This document shows, piece by piece, positions 8,304 to 16,755 of a DNA stretch of 34,916 nt. Source of the DNA: Amnibacterium sp. Lineage in GTDB: Bacteria; Actinomycetota; Actinomycetes; Actinomycetales; Microbacteriaceae. The stretch covers positions 1 to 34,916 of the forward strand of contig JAICSU010000009.1 of the NCBI GenBank assembly GCA_025936735.1, written 5' to 3'. The position numbers and the translations under genes are program-made. Under the pieces are notes generated by a model that was given only the letters and a program-made list of their open reading frames with translations, made no database searches and was not told the origin of the DNA. Positions within the stretch are counted from its first letter, which is position 1; every line of letters begins with the position of its first letter.

Positions 8304-8314
8304 AGGAGGAGCAC

Positions 8315-9097
8315 ATGACCGCCATCGAGACCGACGCGGGCGCCGAGCTGCGGGCCGAGGTCGCGCGGCTCCGCGAGGAGCTCGCCAGCACGACGCTGCT
8401 CGCCCGCCGCGCCGCGGACCGCGGCGAGGTGGAGAACCTCTTCAACCGCTACATGTTCTTCCACAACGCGTTCCAGGACGAGCGGATCATCCCGCTCTGG
8501 GTCGCGCCCGGCACGCCCGGCATCCGGGCGCAGTACACGAACGCGGGCGTCTACACGACGTGGGAGAGCGTCACGCGCTACCACCGGGGGCGCCCGTCGC
8601 CCGTCGGGAAGCTGATCCTGCACGCGACGACCACCCCGGTGATCGAGGTGTCGGGTGACGGCGAGACCGCCAGGGGCGTGTGGATCATGGCGGGCACCGA
8701 GTCCGGGCTGACCGATCCGGAGCAGGCCGCGACCATGCCGTCCGACATGTACTCGCCCGGCGAGGTGCAGGGGAAGAAGGTCTGGGCGCACTGGGTCTGG
8801 TGCAAGTACGCCATCGACTTCCTGAAGCAGGACGGGCAGTGGCGCATCTGGCGGTTCCGCTGCTACGAGCTCGCCCGCGCCCCGTTCGAGGAGAACTGGG
8901 TCAGCTTCGGCGAGAAGAACCAGGCCGCGTTCGACCTCGACCTCATGTACTTCGGCGACGACGGCAAGCCCGTCTTCATGCCGCCCGCGGACGAGCCCGT
9001 CCGCGACACCAACCACCCGTACAGCCCGGCGACCGTGCAGCAGCTGCAGCCCGAGCCGCCTGAGCCGTACACCACCATCTCCGAGATCGACGAGTAG
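8315..9097 (+). CDS. NTF2-fold (SnoaL_4-like) protein with N-terminal helix
   Basis: The protein has 260 residues, with AAGGAGGA placed well before the ATG at 8315. Residues 8-30 (AELRAEVARLREELAS) look like an amphipathic or coiled-coil helix. From about residue 35 a SnoaL_4-type cone follows, with EVENLFNRYMFFHNA at its first helix and many aromatic residues (VWAHWVWCKYAIDF, WRIWRFRCYE) lining what would be a pocket. The last 40 residues are Pro-rich. Relatives include scytalone-dehydratase-like enzymes and ring-hydroxylase small subunits, but I cannot name a reaction. It lies between alpha copy 3 and beta copy 3, so a step on the same substrate, such as dehydration, hydration or aglycone binding, is a reasonable inference. 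Confidence 0.75.
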   Translation: MTAIETDAGAELRAEVARLREELASTTLLARRAADRGEVENLFNRYMFFHNAFQDERIIPLWVAPGTPGIRAQYTNAGVYTTWESVTRYHRGRPSPVGKLILHATTTPVIEVSGDGETARGVWIMAGTESGLTDPEQAATMPSDMYSPGEVQGKKVWAHWVWCKYAIDFLKQDGQWRIWRFRCYELARAPFEENWVSFGEKNQAAFDLDLMYFGDDGKPVFMPPADEPVRDTNHPYSPATVQQLQPEPPEPYTTISEIDE

Positions 9098-9105
9098 GCG
9101 AAGCG

Positions 9106-9504
9106 ATGGCCACCCACAACTCCCTCTTCCAGGCCGAGGACGTCCGCCGGCGAGCGGACGGCATCGCCGTCTCCGTGCAGCTGCCCTGGTACCGCAGCCT
9201 CTGGCTGTCGGCCGTCGACGACGTCGAGATGACCGTGAACGGCGTCCCGGTGCCGAAGGACCGGCTCCGGTTCGAGCTCCAGGGCCGGTCCTACCGCATC
9301 GAGGAGCTTCCCGAGCAGTCGGAGACGCTCTGGTTCGTCGCGGACCGGCCGGACGTCGTCGCCCACCTCGACGAGGTGCCGGCGCCCGGCGAGTCGATCA
9401 CCGTCGAGGTCGTGCTCACGATGCGCCTGCTCTACATGCAGATCGCGCCGCAGCGCTACGTCACCAACCGGGTGCCGGTCGAGCGCGAGGTGGTGCTGGC
9501 ATGA
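9106..9504 (+). CDS. C-glycoside deglycosidase beta-subunit-like protein (DUF6379 family), copy 3
   Basis: The protein has 132 residues. It carries LPWYRSL (26-32), the MTVNGVPVP turn and RLLYMQIAPQRYV near the C-terminus, and is the separate copy most like the N-terminal domain of the fused protein at 3430. Its TGA overlaps the ATG of the oxidoreductase gene, so both are translated together. It is the likely partner of alpha copy 3 at 7266, in line with the parallel between that pair and the two halves of the fusion protein. The start is chosen for the beginning of family similarity; only a weak purine stretch (GGCGAAGCG) precedes it. Confidence 0.85.
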   Translation: MATHNSLFQAEDVRRRADGIAVSVQLPWYRSLWLSAVDDVEMTVNGVPVPKDRLRFELQGRSYRIEELPEQSETLWFVADRPDVVAHLDEVPAPGESITVEVVLTMRLLYMQIAPQRYVTNRVPVEREVVLA

Positions 9505-10670
9505 CCCTGCGCGTCGCCATGATCGGCTACGGCTTCATGGGTGCGGCGCACTCCGTCGGCTGGCGGCAGGCGCCCCGCGTCTTCGACCTGCCAGAGCAGG
9601 TCGAGACCGCCGTCGTGGTGGGCCGGAACGCCGCGGCCGTCGAGCAGGCCGCCCGCCACTGGGGCTGGGCGGAGGCGGCGACCGATTGGCGCGAGGTGAT
9701 CGCCCGGAACGACATCGACGTCGTCGACGTGGTGACCCCGGGAGACTCGCACGCCGAGATCGCGATCGCCGCGCTCGAGGCCGGCAAGCACGTGCTCTGC
9801 GAGAAGCCGCTCGCGAACTCGGTCGAGCAGGCCGAGGCGATGGCCGCGGCCGCCGACCGCGCCCGTGCCCGCGGTGCGCGCGCGATGGTCGGCTTCACCT
9901 ACCGCCGCGTGCCGGCCGTCACCCTGCTCCGCGACCTGATCGCGGAAGGACGGATCGGCCGGGTGCAGCAGGTTCGCGCCGCCTACCGGCAGGACTGGCT
10001 GGTGGATCCGTCGGTGCCGCTCGGCTGGCGGCTGCAGAAGGAGCACGCCGGCTCCGGCGCGCTCGGCGACATCGGCGCCCACATCGTGGACATGACCCAG
10101 TTCCTGACCGGCCAGGCCGTCCGTGCGGTGTCCGGCTCGATCGAGACCGTCGTGACGGAGCGCCCGGTCGTGGGGGAGCGGGTCGGCTTCACCGGCACCG
10201 CGACGGGGGAGACCGGGCCCGTGACCGTCGACGACCTCGCGATCTTCACCGGCAGGCTCGACGGCGGGGCGCTCGTCTCCTTCGAGGCGACCCGCTTCGC
10301 CACGGGGCGGAAGAACGCCCTCACGATCGAGGTGTCGGGCGACCGGGGCGCGCTCGCGTTCGACCTCGAGCGGCTGAACGAGCTGCGCTTCTACGACCGC
10401 ACGGCCCCCGGACCGCTGCAGGGCTTCACGACCATCCTCGTCACCGAGCCGGAGCATCCGTACGTCGCCGCATGGTGGCCGGCCGGCCACATGCTCGGCT
10501 ACGAGCACGGTTTCACCCACCAGGTCGTCGACCTCGTGCAGGCCATCCACGACGGGACGGACCCGCATCCGACCTTCGCCGAGGGCCTGTCGGTGCAGCG
10601 GGTGCTCGCCGCCGTCGAGGCGAGCGCCGCCGACCGCTCGGCCTGGACGACCGTCCCGGCGGAGCGCTAG
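9501..10670 (+). CDS. Gfo/Idh/MocA-family oxidoreductase
   Basis: The protein has 389 residues. A Rossmann fold opens with GYGFMG (9-14), EKPL (101-104) supplies the conserved Lys, and GALGDIGAHIVD (186-197) supplies the family's Asp and His of the catalytic region. Members oxidise or reduce sugar hydroxyls with NAD(P). In the gut puerarin pathway a Gfo/Idh/MocA protein carries out the C3 oxidation that precedes C-glycoside cleavage, so this enzyme could either start the pathway or reduce the keto-sugar at its end. It is translationally coupled to beta copy 3 and is the last gene of the train. No export signal is seen, so it is cytosolic. Confidence 0.92.
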   Translation: MTLRVAMIGYGFMGAAHSVGWRQAPRVFDLPEQVETAVVVGRNAAAVEQAARHWGWAEAATDWREVIARNDIDVVDVVTPGDSHAEIAIAALEAGKHVLCEKPLANSVEQAEAMAAAADRARARGARAMVGFTYRRVPAVTLLRDLIAEGRIGRVQQVRAAYRQDWLVDPSVPLGWRLQKEHAGSGALGDIGAHIVDMTQFLTGQAVRAVSGSIETVVTERPVVGERVGFTGTATGETGPVTVDDLAIFTGRLDGGALVSFEATRFATGRKNALTIEVSGDRGALAFDLERLNELRFYDRTAPGPLQGFTTILVTEPEHPYVAAWWPAGHMLGYEHGFTHQVVDLVQAIHDGTDPHPTFAEGLSVQRVLAAVEASAADRSAWTTVPAER

Positions 10671-10694
10671 GGCAACCGCCCGGCCCGTTCGGGG

Positions 10695-11948
10695 TCAGGC
10701 GACCTGGGCGACCCGATCGATGCTCGGGCGGCCCGCGGCGAACCAGCGCGGGAAGGTCGCCTCGAACAGCTGCTCGATCGCCAGGGCCGCACCGCCGCGG
10801 AGCGGCTCGTCGGCGTCTCCGTGCGAGCGCACGATCGTGAGGTCGCGTGTGGCGAGGGGGAGCGAGAACTCGTAGACCCTCTGGCGCACCTGAGCGAGGA
10901 ACGTCTCGCCCGCCGCCGAGACCGCACCGCCGACGACGATGACGCTCGGGTTGAACATGTTGACGAGCGCCGCGAGCGATTCGCCGACGTGCTGCGCGGA
11001 GTGCTCGACGAGGGAGATGGCGAGGGCGTCTCCATTCATGGCCGCTACCGCGACCGCCCCCGGCGTCAGCGGTTCGACGCCTGACAGCAGCCCCTGGGCG
11101 CCCTCGGCCACCGCGCGCTCCGCGTCCCGCACGATGGCCCATCCGCCCGCCTCCGCCTCGAGGCACCCGCGCTTGCCGCAGCGGCAGCGCACGGACGAGC
11201 CGGGGAGGCGCACGTGCCCGACGTCGCCGGCCGCCCCGTTCGCGCCCCGGTGGATGCGGCCCTGGGTGAGCAGGCCCGCGCCGATCCCGGTGCCGATCTT
11301 GCAGTAGATGAGGTCGATCGCGTCGTCGCCGCGGCGGGTCCGCTCCGCGAGCGCCAGCAGGTTCACGTCGTTGTCCACCCAGACCGGAGCGCCGAAGCGC
11401 TCGGTGAACCGGCCCCGTACGTCGAACCCGTTCCAGCCCGGCATGATCGGGGGCGCGACCGGCGTCCCGTGCTCGAAGTCGACGGGTCCGGGGACGCCGA
11501 CCGCGACGGCCCAGACGTCCGGACCGCCGGCGGCGTCGAGGAGCCCGTCGAGCATCCCGAACGTGGCGTCGAGGGTCTCCACCGGTCCACGCCCGATGTC
11601 CCAGGGGCGGTGATCGGCGGCGACGATCGTGCCGTCGAGTCGCGCCAGACCCACCCGGATGTGGAGCGCTCCCAGAGCGCACACGACGATGGTGCCCCGC
11701 TCCGCGCGGAAGCGCAGTGTGCGGGGGGCCCGGCCGCCGGAGGAGGGCCCGAACTCGCCGTCCTCGAGGAAGCCCATCTCGATCGCGGCGTCCACGCGCT
11801 GGGTCACCACACCCCGGCCGAGGCCGGTGAGCCGCCCGATCTCGGGGCGCGTCGACGCCTCACCCGTGCGGACGAGGTTCACGATCCGGAGCAGGCTCAC
11901 GACCTCGTCCGTCTGGGCGCCGAAGCGGAGGGCTGATTCGTGAGTCAC
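10695..11948 (-). CDS. ROK-family transcriptional regulator
   Basis: The protein has 417 residues from a GTG at 11948. A winged helix-turn-helix covers about residues 15-65 (RPEIGRLTGLGRGVVTQRVDAA). The sugar-kinase-like body follows, with VDNDVN (191-196), GTGIGAG (219-225), His245 and the ROK zinc motif CRCGKRGCLE (255-264). All ROK hallmarks are present, so it may bind a sugar and could keep kinase activity. ROK repressors release DNA on binding a sugar or sugar phosphate. It sits between the two catabolic gene blocks and is divergent from the MFS gene; a dyad right at its own start (11957-11984) suggests autoregulation. Effector unknown; the sugar released from the glycoside is the obvious guess. 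Confidence 0.93.
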   Translation of the reverse strand: MTHESALRFGAQTDEVVSLLRIVNLVRTGEASTRPEIGRLTGLGRGVVTQRVDAAIEMGFLEDGEFGPSSGGRAPRTLRFRAERGTIVVCALGALHIRVGLARLDGTIVAADHRPWDIGRGPVETLDATFGMLDGLLDAAGGPDVWAVAVGVPGPVDFEHGTPVAPPIMPGWNGFDVRGRFTERFGAPVWVDNDVNLLALAERTRRGDDAIDLIYCKIGTGIGAGLLTQGRIHRGANGAAGDVGHVRLPGSSVRCRCGKRGCLEAEAGGWAIVRDAERAVAEGAQGLLSGVEPLTPGAVAVAAMNGDALAISLVEHSAQHVGESLAALVNMFNPSVIVVGGAVSAAGETFLAQVRQRVYEFSLPLATRDLTIVRSHGDADEPLRGGAALAIEQLFEATFPRWFAAGRPSIDRVAQVA

Positions 11949-12033
11949 GCTTGATTCTGACAGAAGTACGGCTACTTCGAACAGATCGACGGGCCATCCG
12001 TTTCGTTGATTTCGGACAGAAGTGAGGTATGCT
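11949..12033. promoter_or_regulatory. Divergent promoter/operator region between the ROK and MFS genes
   Basis: A dyad is centred at 11970: GAAGTA (11963-11968), four bases, TACTTC (11973-11978), with outer CTG (11957-11959) and CAG (11982-11984) also complementary. A related half site GACAGAAGT recurs in GTTGATTTCGGACAGAAGT (12005-12023). That element overlaps a rightward promoter, TTGATT (12006-12011), 16 bases, TATGCT (12028-12033). The arrangement fits a repressor that shuts off both directions. Binding by the ROK protein is inference. Confidence 0.55.
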
Positions 12034-12134
12034 GAGGGAGACGTCGGGGCCCACGGGCCCGTACCTCGCCGGAACCGGCGGCGGGGTCACAGTCGGTCGC
12101 GTCGACTGCCCGATCGATCGGGTGCCATCGCGCC

Positions 12135-13622
12135 ATGCTCCTCTCCCCCGCCCGATTCCGCGTCCTGCTCGTCGCCCTGCTCGCCGTGTCGTTCATGGGC
12201 GCCCTCGACAACACCGTGGTCGCGACGTCGCTCGCCACGGTCGCGGGGCAGCTCGGTGCCCTCGAGCACATGAGCTGGATCGTCGTCGGCTACACGCTCG
12301 CGAGCACGGTTCTCCTGCCGGTGCTCGGCCGGCTCGGCGACACGATCGGCCCCCGGTCCGTGTTCCTCGCCTCCTTGGCCGTGTTCGTGCTCGCGTCACT
12401 CGCCTGCGGCTTCGCCCACGACATCGTGTGGCTGATCACGGCCCGGGTGGTGCAGGGGATGAGCTCGGCCGGCCTGCAGCTCATGTCGCAGACGATCACC
12501 GCGCGCACCACGACTCCCCGGCAGCGGCCGAAGTACATGGCGATCATCGGTGCGGCGTTCCCCGTCGCGATCCTCATCGGTCCGGTGCTCGGCGGCCTCA
12601 TCACCGACTACTGGGGCTGGCCCTGGGTGTTCTGGGTGAACGTGCCCGTCGGCCTCGTCGCCTTCGTCCTCGCCCTCGTCGCGGTACCGCACCTGCCGGG
12701 CGGGGAGGAGCGCGTGCGGTTCGACGTGGCGGGCGCCGTCACCATGACGGTCGGGCTCGCGGGGCTCGTGATGGCGGCGACGTGGGCCGGGGACGCCGCG
12801 CTCCGTCCCGCCGCCGTGCTCGCCGGGGGGATCGCGGTCGTGGCGCTCGCCGCCTTCGCGCTGGCCGAGTCGCGGGCGGAGGCGCCCATCCTCCCGCTGC
12901 ACCTCTTCGCGCACCGGACGGTCACGGTCGGCACGGCCGTCTCCGCGATCGTCGGCATCGGGCTCTTCTCGATCACCTCCTACCTGCCGACCTACTTCCA
13001 GATGGCCTATCGGACCAGCGCGACGGTCTCGGGGCTCGTCCCCATCGCGACCGTGTTCGGCATGCTCGTCAGCAACCTGCTGTCCGGCTGGCTGGTGAGC
13101 CGCACGGGGCACTACCGGGCCTTCCCCCTCGTCGGCACGGTGCTCGGCGCGGCGGGCCTCGCCGTCATGGCGGCGCTCCCGGTGGGGCTGCCGCTCGCGG
13201 TGCCCATGGCGGTGATGGCCGTCGTCGGCCTGGGGACCGGAGCGTTCATGAGCCTGATCGTGGCCGTCGTGCAGAGCGCCGCGCCGCCACGCGACATCGG
13301 GTCCGTCACCGCCGCCGTGAACCTCGTCCGCTCGGTCGGGTCCACCGTCGCCACGGCGGTCATCGGCGGCGTCATCGGGTTCGGCGTCGCCGCGCTGCTG
13401 CCGGCGGGTCTCGACGCCGCCGCGCTCACCCCCGCCGCCGTGCACGCCGCTCCGGCCGCTCTGCAATCGCAGGTCGCGGCGACCTACCGTGGGGTGTTCG
13501 CGCCGATCTTCCTCGCGCTGTCCGTCACCTACGCCCTCGGCATCGTCGCCTCGGCCCTGCTGCCGGCCGGCCGGCTGCCCGACGTGCACGTCGAACCCGT
13601 CCCCGAGACCTCGCTCGCCTGA
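12135..13622 (+). CDS. MFS transporter, DHA2 (14-helix) type
   Basis: The protein has 495 residues and about 14 predicted hydrophobic helices. LDNTVV (24-29) in helix 1 is the DHA2 mark, GRLGDTIGPR (65-74) is motif A, and a GPVLGG stretch marks helix 5. DHA2 members are usually proton-driven drug exporters, yet here the gene starts the block holding the pyranose-oxidase-like and ThuA-like genes and is divergent from the ROK regulator, so it may import the glycoside or expel the toxic aglycone. The ribosome site before the ATG is weak. Only 23 bases separate it from the next gene, so the three genes 12135-16101 look like one operon. Confidence 0.9.
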   Translation: MLLSPARFRVLLVALLAVSFMGALDNTVVATSLATVAGQLGALEHMSWIVVGYTLASTVLLPVLGRLGDTIGPRSVFLASLAVFVLASLACGFAHDIVWLITARVVQGMSSAGLQLMSQTITARTTTPRQRPKYMAIIGAAFPVAILIGPVLGGLITDYWGWPWVFWVNVPVGLVAFVLALVAVPHLPGGEERVRFDVAGAVTMTVGLAGLVMAATWAGDAALRPAAVLAGGIAVVALAAFALAESRAEAPILPLHLFAHRTVTVGTAVSAIVGIGLFSITSYLPTYFQMAYRTSATVSGLVPIATVFGMLVSNLLSGWLVSRTGHYRAFPLVGTVLGAAGLAVMAALPVGLPLAVPMAVMAVVGLGTGAFMSLIVAVVQSAAPPRDIGSVTAAVNLVRSVGSTVATAVIGGVIGFGVAALLPAGLDAAALTPAAVHAAPAALQSQVAATYRGVFAPIFLALSVTYALGIVASALLPAGRLPDVHVEPVPETSLA

Positions 13623-13645
13623 TTCCCTGCCGTGAAGGAGCAGCC

Positions 13646-15235
13646 ATGACCCTCAGCCCCACCATCGCGGTGGTCGGCAGCGGCCCGATCGGGTCCGCCT
13701 ACGCCCGGATCCTGCTCGAGTCCCTGCCCGACGCCCGCGTGATCCTCTTCGAGGCCGGCCCTCGGCTCACCGACGTGCCCGGCGAGAGCGTGCGGAACAT
13801 CCCCGATCCCGAGGCGAAGGAGCAGGCGCGCGAGCGCTCCCAGGGCCCGCAGGCAGGGGCGCACCGCGCCTCGCTGGGGATCCCCGAGTCCGCCGTGGTC
13901 GAGGGGATGTTCACCGCCCGCGGGGGCACGCACCTGCTCGACTTCGGCGGCCCGGGCTCCGCGCACGCGCCCACGTTCCCCGCCGGCGCCGCCTCGACGA
14001 ACGTCGGCGGCATGGGCGCGCACTGGACGTGCGCGACGCCTGCGCCGTCCTTCAGCGAGCGGCTCCCGTTCCTCCCCGACGACGAGTGGGAGGGGCTCAT
14101 CGAGGAGGCCGGACGGCTGCTGCACGTGCAGAACGAGGCGTTCGCGGACTCCGGTGTCGGCGCGGCCATCCGCTCGCTGCTCGAGGAGGAGTTCGGCCCG
14201 GAGCTCCCCGAGGGCTACGGCCCGAGCACGCTGCCGGTCGCCGGCGACCCGCAGCCCGACGGCTCGATGCGGTGGGCGGGCGCCGACGTCGTGCTCGGCC
14301 CGCTGGTCGAGCGGGGGAACCCGCTCGCCCAGCGCTTCGAGCTCCGCGACCTCACCCTCGTGCGCCGCATCGAGCACGAGGACGGCCATGCGACCGGCGT
14401 GACCGTCGAGGACCTGCGGACGGGGGAGCGCTCCTTCGTTCCGGCGGACCTCGTGGTCGTCGCCGCCGACGCGTTCCGCTCGCCGCAGCTGCTCTGGGCG
14501 TCCGGCATCCGGCCGACCGCCCTCGGGCACTACCTCACCGAGCACCCGGTCGTCATCTCGACCGTCGCGCTCGACGAGCAGCGGATGCGGCGCTTCGCCA
14601 CCGAGGAGGACCTCGCCGGCGAGCTCGCGCGGCGCGCGACGAACCCGGCCGATCCCGTCGCCGCGGTGAACCGCATCCCCTTCTCCGAGCCGAACCACCC
14701 GTTCTCGCTGCAGGTGATGTACGCGGAGAACCCGCCCTTCCAGCTCGACCCCGAGCATCCTGCCGCGGGCAACCGGTGGGGTTACGTGAACATGGGCTAC
14801 GGCATGCGCAAGCAGCCGCGGTTCGAGGACGGCGTCACGTTCGACGACGACGAGCTCGACTACCGCGGCTTCCCGAACATGACGATCCGGTACGAGCTCA
14901 CCGACGCGGAGCAGGCCGAGATCGCCGACGGCACGGAGCACCTGCGCCGCGCCGGGAATGCGCTCGGCGTCTTCATCGCCGAGCCGCGGCTGCTGCCGAA
15001 CGGCTCGAGCCTCCACTACCAGGGCACGATGCGGATGGGGGAGCACGACGACGGCACCTCGGTCGCCGACCCCGACTCGCGCGTCTGGGGCTTCGACAAC
15101 CTCGTCGTCGGCGGCAACGCCCTCATCCCCACCGCGACCACCATGAACCCGACGCTGATGAGCGTCGCCATCGCCGTGCGCGGGGCCCGTGCCGCCGCCG
15201 CTCGGCTCACCGAGAACGCGGAGGCGGTGCGATGA
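13646..15235 (+). CDS. GMC flavoprotein oxidoreductase related to pyranose oxidase / FAD-dependent C-glycoside 3-oxidase
   Basis: The protein has 529 residues, with GAAGGAG before the ATG. GSGPIGSAYA (11-20) is the FAD-binding Rossmann start. TNVGGMGAHWTCATP (118-132) matches the pyranose-oxidase block in which a His is covalently joined to FAD; that His is 126 here. LHYQGTMRMG (456-465) and MNPTLMS (500-506) supply the catalytic pair, His457 and Asn501. Pyranose oxidases oxidise sugar C2 or C3, and actinobacterial relatives (CarA type) oxidise C3 of C-glycosides as the first step before the CGD complex acts. Given several CGD-like units 4-12 kb away, that role is likely. There is no signal peptide, so oxidation would occur in the cytosol. 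Confidence 0.88.
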   Translation: MTLSPTIAVVGSGPIGSAYARILLESLPDARVILFEAGPRLTDVPGESVRNIPDPEAKEQARERSQGPQAGAHRASLGIPESAVVEGMFTARGGTHLLDFGGPGSAHAPTFPAGAASTNVGGMGAHWTCATPAPSFSERLPFLPDDEWEGLIEEAGRLLHVQNEAFADSGVGAAIRSLLEEEFGPELPEGYGPSTLPVAGDPQPDGSMRWAGADVVLGPLVERGNPLAQRFELRDLTLVRRIEHEDGHATGVTVEDLRTGERSFVPADLVVVAADAFRSPQLLWASGIRPTALGHYLTEHPVVISTVALDEQRMRRFATEEDLAGELARRATNPADPVAAVNRIPFSEPNHPFSLQVMYAENPPFQLDPEHPAAGNRWGYVNMGYGMRKQPRFEDGVTFDDDELDYRGFPNMTIRYELTDAEQAEIADGTEHLRRAGNALGVFIAEPRLLPNGSSLHYQGTMRMGEHDDGTSVADPDSRVWGFDNLVVGGNALIPTATTMNPTLMSVAIAVRGARAAAARLTENAEAVR

Positions 15236-16101
15236 CCGACCAGCTGGACGTCCTGATCCTGTCGGGACACATGACCCGGGAGCACGACAACGAGCACCGG
15301 AGCTTCCGGCAGCACAACCAGTGGCTGACGACGGTGCTCGAGGACACCGGCCGCTTCCGCGTCCGGGTCGTCGAGGATCCGCGCGGCCTCGGGGCCGAGA
15401 TCATCGACAAGTACGACGTCGTGCTCGTCGTCTTCGAGGGTCGCGACGGCTACTTCGACAAGGGCGTCGGCTTCGGCCGGGAGACCGACGCGGCGCTGCT
15501 CCGGTTCGTCCACGACCACGGCAAGGGGATGGTCTGGTTCCACGGCTCCGCCGCGCAGGAGGACGACTGGGGCTACCCCGAGGAGTACAACGTCATGCGC
15601 GGGGCGAAGCTCAGCGTGCCGACCGGGCTCCGCCCTCGACCCTGGGGGGAGGCGCAGCTCGACACCGTCGACCCGCGCCATCCGATCACCGAGGGCATCA
15701 GTGCGCGGTGGACGGTGACGGGCGACGACATCCTCACGGGCGTCGAGCTGTACGAGGGCACCGAGGTGCTGCTCACGACCTTCGACGACCTCGAGGCCTA
15801 CGAGAACGCGCCCGTCTGGCCGATGTCGCATTACCCGGTCGCGATCCCGCCGGACGGCATCGCCGCGCTGCCCGGGATGAACACCGACCAGCCGATCGCC
15901 TGGATCAACGAGTACGGCGCCGGCCGCTGCTTCACCATCACGATCGGCCACGACATCGACACGTTCCGGCGGATCGAGTTCCTCCGCATGTTCCCGCGCG
16001 GCGTCGAGTGGGCGGCGACCGGCGAGGTGACGCTGCAGGGCCCCGACCGCCGCGGTGAACGCCGGTTCCTGCCCTGGCCGTACTACAACCGCGAGGGCTG
16101 A
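15232..16101 (+). CDS. ThuA-like domain protein
   Basis: The protein has 289 residues; its ATG overlaps the stop of the GMC gene. It has the flavodoxin-like ThuA fold: an opening strand LDVLILSGHMTREHDNEHR, the central GKGMVWFHGSA (97-107) and a terminal GAGRCFTITIGHDIDTFRR. ThuA-like proteins are glutamine-amidotransferase-like in fold but lack its catalytic triad; they are linked to metabolism of trehalose and other sugars through 3-keto intermediates. Coupling to a sugar 3-oxidase candidate fits that pattern. Exact reaction unknown; an isomerase, hydrolase or hydratase of keto-sugars are all possible. Length is within the family range, and the Asp/His-rich N-terminus might hold a metal (inference). 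Confidence 0.85.
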   Translation: MTDQLDVLILSGHMTREHDNEHRSFRQHNQWLTTVLEDTGRFRVRVVEDPRGLGAEIIDKYDVVLVVFEGRDGYFDKGVGFGRETDAALLRFVHDHGKGMVWFHGSAAQEDDWGYPEEYNVMRGAKLSVPTGLRPRPWGEAQLDTVDPRHPITEGISARWTVTGDDILTGVELYEGTEVLLTTFDDLEAYENAPVWPMSHYPVAIPPDGIAALPGMNTDQPIAWINEYGAGRCFTITIGHDIDTFRRIEFLRMFPRGVEWAATGEVTLQGPDRRGERRFLPWPYYNREG

Positions 16102-16120
16102 CGGCCGCACGGCGGAGCGG

Positions 16121-16738
16121 TCAGCGCTGCGTGGGATCCGACGGGTGCGCCACCAGCAGGTCCACGGCGTGCCGGACGAGGGCGCGCCGTCGTCGGTCCG
16201 TCGTCGCCGCATCCGGTCCCTCCGGGCGGAACGGTCGGGTCTGGAAGGCCTCGCAGAGCCCGAAGACCAGCACGACGAGGTCGTGCGGATCCCACTGCGC
16301 CGGCACGAGCCCCTCACGCTGCCATCGCGCCACCGTCTCCTCGGGCCGGGGGAGACCCGCCAGCCGCTCGTCGGTCTCATCGGACGGCGCATCGGACTCG
16401 AGGTTCGACCAGCGCAGCAGCCGCAGCGTGTCGGGGTGAGCGGCCATGAAGTCGAAGAGGCGCTCCGCCCAGCCGCTCAGCCCGCCGGGGCCGGCGACGA
16501 CGACCGTCCCGAGCTCCTCCACGGCCGACGCGACCGCGGCGGCGAAGAGGGAGCGCTTGTCCCCGAAGTAGGCGTAGATGCGCTCCTTGTTGATGGCGGC
16601 GCGTGCCGCGATCCGCTCGACGCGGCCGCCCCCGAAGCCCGATGTGGCGAACTCGGCCCGCGCGGCCTCGAGGATGCGCGCGCGGCTGCGGCTCGCGCGA
16701 TCGGCCTCTCCCGCGGCGACCTGTGCGGACTCGGACAT
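16121..16738 (-). CDS. TetR-family regulator of the rhamnosidase gene
   Basis: The protein has 205 residues. I chose the ATG at 16738 because GTGGAGG lies just before it; a GTG 12 bases upstream is the alternative. The TetR helix-turn-helix covers about residues 18-68, with VERIAARAAINKERIYAYFGDK as the recognition region. The C-terminal half is all-helical and holds the ligand pocket; it resembles the subgroup with a WSNLE segment and a PxxWDPHDL turn. It is divergent from the alpha-L-rhamnosidase gene, and a perfect palindrome lies between them, so it most likely represses that gene and perhaps itself. The ligand may be rhamnose, a rhamnoside or an aglycone such as a flavonoid (inference). 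Confidence 0.9.
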   Translation of the reverse strand: MSESAQVAAGEADRASRSRARILEAARAEFATSGFGGGRVERIAARAAINKERIYAYFGDKRSLFAAAVASAVEELGTVVVAGPGGLSGWAERLFDFMAAHPDTLRLLRWSNLESDAPSDETDERLAGLPRPEETVARWQREGLVPAQWDPHDLVVLVFGLCEAFQTRPFRPEGPDAATTDRRRRALVRHAVDLLVAHPSDPTQR

Positions 16739-16755
16739 TCGGGCCTCCACTTTCG

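Noticed and set aside
12029-13645. Apparent N-terminal extension of the GMC oxidase
   Set aside because: It runs out of frame through the MFS gene, is Arg/Pro-rich, and a clear ribosome site and FAD motif mark the true start at 13646.
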